DNA from: RGIG5579 sp045602025
GTDB taxonomy: Bacteria; Bacillota; Clostridia; Oscillospirales; SIG627
DNA length: 26,123 nucleotides
Reading direction: 5' to 3'
NCBI GenBank assembly: GCA_045602025.1
Contig: JAZSAT010000016.1
Span: forward strand, 1 to 26,123
How positions within the stretch are numbered: position 1 is the stretch's first letter; each line of letters begins with the position of its first letter. The notes under the pieces are model-generated. The model made no database searches. It saw only the letters and a program-made list of their open reading frames with translations, and had not been told where the DNA came from. Below, piece by piece: positions 20,822 through 26,123 of the stretch. A program made the position numbers and the translations under genes.

Positions 20822-22798
20822 TTATATCCCCTCAATGCCAATTTCTTTCAGATAGTCATAAATTCCGTCGTACCATTCGCATTTGCGAGAGGGATCTTCA
20901 TCGCTACCTTTTGGAACAAAAATGGCCATTCCCTGACGAGCGCGGGTAAGTAATACGCGGTAGGCGTTTTTCAAATATAAGCGTCGTTCCTCAGAGCTAA
21001 TATTGGTCCAGCGATTACCGACAAAATTGTTATAAGTCCACTCACCTTCAACATAACGATAATCTGCATCCCATGCAACAACAGAATAATCAAGTTCCAA
21101 TCCCTGAATATCAAATTCAGAAACTACATCCTCCAGCATATAACTGGATCGGACATCGTCTTTGCCATTCAAGAACCAGTTGGCCACTGAAATCTCATTC
21201 TTCACGAAGATTCCTTCCGGTTTTAGACGCAAAGCACCGCTGCTAGCAAGCAAGCCATAACGAGTAGTACCCTGGCAGTGATCGCGCACCCAGGCTTTTG
21301 CTTTGTTCAAATCACGGGTGATCACAATCGGATATTTATCTTTAATGCGCTGATACAACGCTTTTGCTTCATCAGTTTCGGCATCCAGCACCGCTTTCAC
21401 AAATGCTGCCAGATCCGGTGTTCTAAAAGAACGCACCGAAGTTGCTAGATGGAGCTCTTCCCTCTCGAAAGCACGAAGGCCTTTCAGCATACTGCTCCAG
21501 CTTCTTCCACGACGATATTCATCATCGTTAAGTTGAGGAGTGATATACACATCCCAATCCGGGAAAGCTCTACGAAGCGAATCAAACCATTCAGGAAGAC
21601 CTGCCTCACCAGTATTGATTTCCTGGCCACCTCCTACAAGGCAGATGACAACCGCCCAATCCTGATGACGATCCATGGTGCTGATCAAAAACTCCGGCTC
21701 ACTATACGGGAACGGAGACACCCCCTTCTTGGTAGCCATAAACTTTTCGATCATATCCTGCGTCCAAGCACGCTGCGCCTCATCAAAGATGGCAACACGC
21801 TCCGGAGGGATATTATTGTTACCGACAAAAGAGTCTCGGTATTTATGGATGATTTGGATGAACGCAGAAGTGCTACGAAGTGCCTCTGACTTGGAAACAC
21901 GATTACCGCACTGCTTTTCCTGCTCCACTTTATCACGAGCAAGAGCTTCCTGCAACACTGTCACCAGCGGAAAATTGCCAGACAGGAATACTGCGTGTTC
22001 ACCCTGCTGTGCATCAGAGCGCTGAATGGCAATATTCAACCCGACCAAGGTTTTACCTGCACCGGGAACACCGGTTACAAAGCAAATGGACTTTCTACCA
22101 TTTGCTTTGCTTTGTTCGATAATACGATTAATCTCATCAGTAGTAACAGTCAGATTTTCTGCTCCTGCATCGCTGCGTGTAATGTCATGTACATTGTGTC
22201 CGCGATACAGCGCCTGAGCCGCTTCAACGATTGTTGGAGTAGGAAGGTACTCAGAGTTCTCCCATGCTACGTAGTCAAATTCTGGCTCTTGATACTGCTT
22301 CGCAATATAATCAATCGCAGCACCTAAATTCTGACCATTGCAGCGAATCGGCTCAATGATTTTCTCCCTCTCGTTCAAAACATTTTGATAACCAGGTGCT
22401 TTTGTAGATACCATAATCGGCACCAATAGTTTATCGTGGCTTTCCTTTTGGAAGTTGCGCAGATCCAGAGCATAGTCATATACCTGATCGTATGTAGACT
22501 GCCGGTATTCCGTATCGCCGCATTTGAATTCAAGCAGGAAAACGATGTTTTTATAAAGCACCACAGCGTCTACACGCTTCCCCATTCTGGGGATGGTGTA
22601 TTCGAAAATGATCCTACCATCTGAAAAAAAGCGCAACTGATCTTTGAGAATCTGCACTTCAGACTCCCAAGTATTGCTTTGCTGGATCGTCGTCTCCGCC
22701 GAAATATCGTTGGAGTGGATGATGCCAATTATTTCGCTACCCGACTGCTGCAAAAACTCCGCAATCGACGCAGAATAGTAGGATCTCAGATTACGCAT
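20822..22798 (-). CDS. Nuclease-DUF2075 P-loop ATPase
   Basis: This 658-aa protein has two parts. The N-terminal 170 residues contain a PD-(D/E)XK-like core (KRVDAVVLYKNIVFLLEFK; Asp77, Glu90, Lys92). The rest is a DUF2075/helicase-like ATPase with Walker A GVPGAGKT (243-250), Walker B VAIFDEAQ (335-342), and a C-terminal RVLLTRARQGMAIFVP block like motif VI of superfamily 1. It should bind nucleic acid and hydrolyse ATP. Such proteins are frequent in defence islands. GAGG lies 8 nt before the ATG; the gap to the upstream DUF4268 gene is 33 bp, and the deformylase gene follows. Confidence 0.85.
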   Translation of the reverse strand: MRNLRSYYSASIAEFLQQSGSEIIGIIHSNDISAETTIQQSNTWESEVQILKDQLRFFSDGRIIFEYTIPRMGKRVDAVVLYKNIVFLLEFKCGDTEYRQSTYDQVYDYALDLRNFQKESHDKLLVPIMVSTKAPGYQNVLNEREKIIEPIRCNGQNLGAAIDYIAKQYQEPEFDYVAWENSEYLPTPTIVEAAQALYRGHNVHDITRSDAGAENLTVTTDEINRIIEQSKANGRKSICFVTGVPGAGKTLVGLNIAIQRSDAQQGEHAVFLSGNFPLVTVLQEALARDKVEQEKQCGNRVSKSEALRSTSAFIQIIHKYRDSFVGNNNIPPERVAIFDEAQRAWTQDMIEKFMATKKGVSPFPYSEPEFLISTMDRHQDWAVVICLVGGGQEINTGEAGLPEWFDSLRRAFPDWDVYITPQLNDDEYRRGRSWSSMLKGLRAFEREELHLATSVRSFRTPDLAAFVKAVLDAETDEAKALYQRIKDKYPIVITRDLNKAKAWVRDHCQGTTRYGLLASSGALRLKPEGIFVKNEISVANWFLNGKDDVRSSYMLEDVVSEFDIQGLELDYSVVAWDADYRYVEGEWTYNNFVGNRWTNISSEERRLYLKNAYRVLLTRARQGMAIFVPKGSDEDPSRKCEWYDGIYDYLKEIGIEGI

Positions 22799-22831
22799 AG
22801 TGGATACCTCATTTTAAAATAGAAATGCATC

Positions 22832-23758
22832 TCAAACGTATTTCTTGAACACTTTCTTAAACTTAATGCACATATCGATGATCCAGTCGAACTGACTGTT
22901 CCATTCATCGTGGTTATCCAGATTTACGCTTTTTTCAATGAGAATTCGGCTTGCTTTTTTATCGGGTAGTTCGCGCCAATCCAGTGCAAATCCAAGTTCT
23001 CCCTCAATCTCTTCTTTACTCTGGAATAGTTGCTGGAATATGGATTTATCATCGCTGATGTACAATTCCACGGAAACCGCATTCCGATTCTTCAATGTCA
23101 AAATGTCCAAATGGTATGCCGACGAGCCGAGACTCAAAGTCATCCAGTGATCCGTGCCCGGCTTGCGCTTTTTAAAATTCTTAGCGAATGCCGCCTTCGT
23201 AAATGCGTAATCATTAAATGCTGTCCAATATTCCAGACGGAATTGCTGTGCCGGTGCATTCGCGCTTTGTTTTTTGACTTCCTTTGTCCAGTTATTAGGC
23301 ATTTCGATAATTTCAAACTTGACCGCGGGATCAGAGTTACCGATTCGATACAGTTTAATTTCAACAAGGAAAAAGCTGATATTTTCGTCTGTATGGTTAT
23401 TCAGCCATTCGATTGCAGCGCGATGTTCCTCTCTGGCGCGTTTGACAATCCAGATCACTATATTCGCGCCCTTACCAGATGCATATGTGATCAGCTTGCC
23501 CAGGTGATCGTGATTTGTATCCTCAAGTTGGTTTTCAATGATAATCCTACGCTCAGTACCGGTTTCGGTTGCATATATGTCAACGTTAAAGTCCCCAACT
23601 TTTGATTCGGTTTCATCGACTGTTATTTCTAAACCAACCGCATCTGCTAATAATGCCAAATTATTCTCTTCGGCAAGCCAAGGGGTAAAATCTAACGCTT
23701 CATGCGGCCATATTTCTCTAAGATCTTTAATTTCTTTCAGCTGTCCTAAGCTTATCAT
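22832..23758 (-). CDS. DUF4268-domain protein with PD-(D/E)XK-like core
   Basis: This 308-aa protein has an N-terminal nuclease-like fold with VGDFNVDIYA (Asp60) and IIIENQLEDTNHDHLGKLITYA, where E75-N-Q77 stands in place of the usual E-x-K. The C-terminal half is the DUF4268 domain (SAYHLDILTLKNRNAVSVELYI, then EEIEGELGFALDWRELP). The ATG at 23758 follows GAGGAGG at 6 nt and lies one base after the hsdR stop, so the two are translationally coupled. It probably binds or cleaves DNA as an accessory of the restriction locus; the exact role is unknown. Confidence 0.85.
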   Translation of the reverse strand: MISLGQLKEIKDLREIWPHEALDFTPWLAEENNLALLADAVGLEITVDETESKVGDFNVDIYATETGTERRIIIENQLEDTNHDHLGKLITYASGKGANIVIWIVKRAREEHRAAIEWLNNHTDENISFFLVEIKLYRIGNSDPAVKFEIIEMPNNWTKEVKKQSANAPAQQFRLEYWTAFNDYAFTKAAFAKNFKKRKPGTDHWMTLSLGSSAYHLDILTLKNRNAVSVELYISDDKSIFQQLFQSKEEIEGELGFALDWRELPDKKASRILIEKSVNLDNHDEWNSQFDWIIDMCIKFKKVFKKYV

Positions 23759-23759
23759 C

Positions 23760-26123
23760 TTATACCTCCTCGTAATTATCCGTCCAGAGCTCACACTGTG
23801 TCATAACAGTTTGAACGGCATCGTCCATACCTTCAGGCGGATACTTATATTTCTTCAGCAGTCGTTTAACCATCTTGCGCATGCCGGCACGTGCAGTTTC
23901 CTTTTTCTGCCAGTCGATGGTACGGTTTTTACGAAGCATTTCCGTAAGTTCTCTTGTAATTGCAATCAAATCTTCATTTGTGTAGAAGTCCTTAACTGCT
24001 TCTGGTTTTGTAAGAGCATCATAGAAAGCAAGCTCCTCGGTTGTAAGACCGAGTTTTTCGCCTTCTTTATGAAGATTAGCAATTTCCTGAGCCGCTTCTA
24101 AAAGTTCTTTAATTACTTCCTCATTAGTAATAAGTCCGTTATAGTAAGCGTTCATCAGTTTAGCAATTTTTTCTGAGAATTTTTCAGATTTTACTACGTT
24201 GGTTCTCTTGTATATCGCAACTTGTTCAGCCATCAATTTTCTCAAGATTTCAACGGCAATATTCTTTTCCTTCATCTTAGCGATTTCTTCTAGGATATGA
24301 GGATCAAACAATGAGAAGTTTTCGCCAACCGTTTTACTGTCAAACAAGTTAATAACGCCTTCGCTTTGAATACTTGCTTTAAGAAGTTCGTTGATTTGTT
24401 TGTTGATTTCTGTCAGAGATAATGGTTTGCCACCTTGACCGCCGATAGTGATCTTCATAATCATTGCTCTAACTGCTTCGAAGTATGCTGCATCGTGGCG
24501 TTCCTGCTCGGTGGTCATACTGGAACAGAGTGAATGAGACTGTTTCAGAAGAAGTGCTTCTTTTAAGAACAAATCCTTTTTATCAGCAGAATCCAAAACA
24601 AAGTTTGTACCGCCAGTAATCAGATTTGCCATCACAAGCGGAGTGCCGGTTGCAAACCCGCTAAAATCAAAGCCGTGCATCAAATCTTTGCAGACCTGAA
24701 GCTTTTCCTTGAATTTAGGATAAGCAATCTTTGCAATGTTCATATCGCCGTACTTCGCACGGTCACGAGCAGTATACTCGTTCATAGCCGCTTTAAGAGC
24801 AGAGGCAATACCTACATAGTCAACAACAAGACCGCCTTCTTTATCCTTAAACACACGGTTTACTCGTGCAATCGCCTGCATCAAGTTGTAACCGTGCATC
24901 GGCTTGTAAACATACATCGTAGCAAGAGAAGGAACATCAAAACCGGTAAGCCACATATCTACAACAATGGCAATTTTCATTGGATCATCGTTGTCCTTGA
25001 ACTTGCGGGCCATGTCTTCTTTGTGTTTTTTAGTTCCGATGATTTCTTTCCAATCTTCGGGATCGTTATTGCCGCTGGTCATTACAACGCCAACTTTTTC
25101 GTTCCAATTCGGGCGCATCTCAAGAAGCTTGCGATAAATCTTCATAGCAATGGGACGAGAATACGCAACGATCATAGCCTTACCCGTTAAAAGATTTGCA
25201 CGGTTCTTTTCGTAGTGGTCAATAATGTCTATGCACAGTGATTCGATGGTGGAGTCTGCGCCGAGAACACTCTCCATCTGACCAAGCATTTTCTTGCTCT
25301 TTTCGATGGTAACAGAATCTGCCTGCTGTTCTAAAACTTCGTAGGTGGAGTCAATCAGTGCGAGTGTGTTCTGATCCAGCTTCAAATGAATAACACGGCT
25401 CTCGTAGTAAACAGGACGTGTTGCGCCATCCTCCACAGCCTGTGTCATATCATAAATATCAATATAGTCACCGAACACTTCACGAGTGTTACGGTCTTTT
25501 GAAGACACAGGAGTACCTGTGAAACCGATAAATGTTGCGTTCGGAAGTGCATCACGAATAATACGGGCATTGCCAACAACAATACGAGCCTCAGTTTCGC
25601 CATCATCATTTTCGGACATAATAACTTTTTCGTCCATACCGTACTGTCCACGATGAGCTTCATCTGCCATAACAACAATATTGCGACGGGTAGAAAGAGG
25701 CTCTTCTCCATGCTCGAATTTAAACATTGTTGTAAAGATAATACCGTTAGCATTTCTGCCTTCCAAAAGAGACTTTAAGTGTTCTTTGCTTTCTGCCTGT
25801 ACAGGCGTTTGACGCAGAAATTCTGCACACTTTGAAAACTGAGAATATAACTGATCGTCAAGGTCAATTCGGTCTGTCATTACTACGATTGTGGGGCTAT
25901 CCAATACTTCTTGCAATAAATGAGCATAGAAAACCATAGAAAGCGATTTGCCGCTTCCCTGAGTATGCCAAAATACACCGCCCTTGCCGTCGGTGGCAGT
26001 TGCAATTTTTGCTTTTTCAATCGCTTTTCTAACCGCAAAATACTGATGGTATCCGGCAAGAATCTTAATGGAATTCTGACTGTCTCCGGCAAAAAGGATA
26101 AAGTTCTTAATAATATCAAGCAG
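23760..26123 (-). CDS. hsdR: Type I restriction enzyme R subunit HsdR (5' end outside window)
   Basis: The visible 787 residues are the motor and C-terminal parts of HsdR; the frame is open to the window edge, so the N-terminal endonuclease domain is missing only because the window ends. Walker A HTQGSGKS lies near residue 53-60, DEAH near 154-157, GFTGTP near 200-205, and AIARVNRVFKDKEGG gives motif VI. HsdR translocates DNA with ATP and cuts it when methylation is absent, in a complex with HsdM and HsdS, which should lie to the right. It is the most upstream visible gene of an operon with the DUF4268, DUF2075 and deformylase genes. Confidence 0.95.
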   Translation of the reverse strand: MLDIIKNFILFAGDSQNSIKILAGYHQYFAVRKAIEKAKIATATDGKGGVFWHTQGSGKSLSMVFYAHLLQEVLDSPTIVVMTDRIDLDDQLYSQFSKCAEFLRQTPVQAESKEHLKSLLEGRNANGIIFTTMFKFEHGEEPLSTRRNIVVMADEAHRGQYGMDEKVIMSENDDGETEARIVVGNARIIRDALPNATFIGFTGTPVSSKDRNTREVFGDYIDIYDMTQAVEDGATRPVYYESRVIHLKLDQNTLALIDSTYEVLEQQADSVTIEKSKKMLGQMESVLGADSTIESLCIDIIDHYEKNRANLLTGKAMIVAYSRPIAMKIYRKLLEMRPNWNEKVGVVMTSGNNDPEDWKEIIGTKKHKEDMARKFKDNDDPMKIAIVVDMWLTGFDVPSLATMYVYKPMHGYNLMQAIARVNRVFKDKEGGLVVDYVGIASALKAAMNEYTARDRAKYGDMNIAKIAYPKFKEKLQVCKDLMHGFDFSGFATGTPLVMANLITGGTNFVLDSADKKDLFLKEALLLKQSHSLCSSMTTEQERHDAAYFEAVRAMIMKITIGGQGGKPLSLTEINKQINELLKASIQSEGVINLFDSKTVGENFSLFDPHILEEIAKMKEKNIAVEILRKLMAEQVAIYKRTNVVKSEKFSEKIAKLMNAYYNGLITNEEVIKELLEAAQEIANLHKEGEKLGLTTEELAFYDALTKPEAVKDFYTNEDLIAITRELTEMLRKNRTIDWQKKETARAGMRKMVKRLLKKYKYPPEGMDDAVQTVMTQCELWTDNYEEV

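Noticed and set aside
1..26123. CRISPR array, rRNA, insertion sequence or conjugation genes
   Set aside because: No regularly spaced repeats, rRNA-like sequence, transposase, relaxase or type IV secretion motif was seen in reading both strands.

Overview
The window looks like part of a chromosome from a low-to-moderate GC Firmicute, most likely a gut-type clostridium. The basis is Gram-positive style gene starts with strong AAGGAGG-type ribosome binding sites, many TTGACA-17-TATAAT promoters, tRNAs with encoded CCA ends, and intrinsic terminators with long U tracts. No rRNA or marker gene allows a finer placement.

Bases 1-12,650 are ordinary chromosomal genes, nearly all on the minus strand. 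From left to right they are: tRNA-Asp and tRNA-Gly with their own promoter; a two-gene esterase operon (a SASA-type and a GDSL-type SGNH hydrolase); a four-gene sugar-nucleotide operon read from about 6471 down to 2100 (UDP-uronate 4-epimerase, UDP-glucose dehydrogenase, a galactokinase-family kinase that resembles galacturonokinase, and a sugar-1-phosphate nucleotidyltransferase); an NSS sodium symporter; an EamA transporter; a Gfo/Idh/MocA oxidoreductase divergent from an AraC regulator; a DUF6512-like membrane protein; and a PlsC-like acyltransferase. The sugar-nucleotide operon would make UDP-glucuronate and UDP-galacturonate de novo and possibly salvage free galacturonate.

At 12,717-12,957 a tRNA-Leu(CAG) unit has its own promoter, an unexplained roughly 80-nt structured leader and a terminator. 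Directly behind it lies a tyrosine integrase, so the tRNA 3' end is the probable attachment site of an integrated element. The module at 13,008-17,666 holds the integrase, two very small proteins (a zinc ribbon and a 39-aa basic protein), a short terminated transcript, an ImmA/IrrE-XRE regulatory pair, two tandem paralogous unknown proteins, a small coiled-coil gene interrupted by an in-frame amber codon, and a winged-helix, replication-initiator-like protein.

From 17,842 to the right edge all genes are on the minus strand and form a defence-like block. They are a type I restriction HsdR (5' end beyond the window), a DUF4268 PD-(D/E)XK protein, a nuclease/DUF2075 P-loop ATPase, a peptide deformylase variant, a small tail-anchored coiled-coil protein and a 643-aa AT-rich protein ending in a HEPN-type R-x4-H motif. 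The last two, and the co-transcribed deformylase, are the best candidates for something undescribed. The right end of the mobile element and the hsdM/hsdS genes are not in view.
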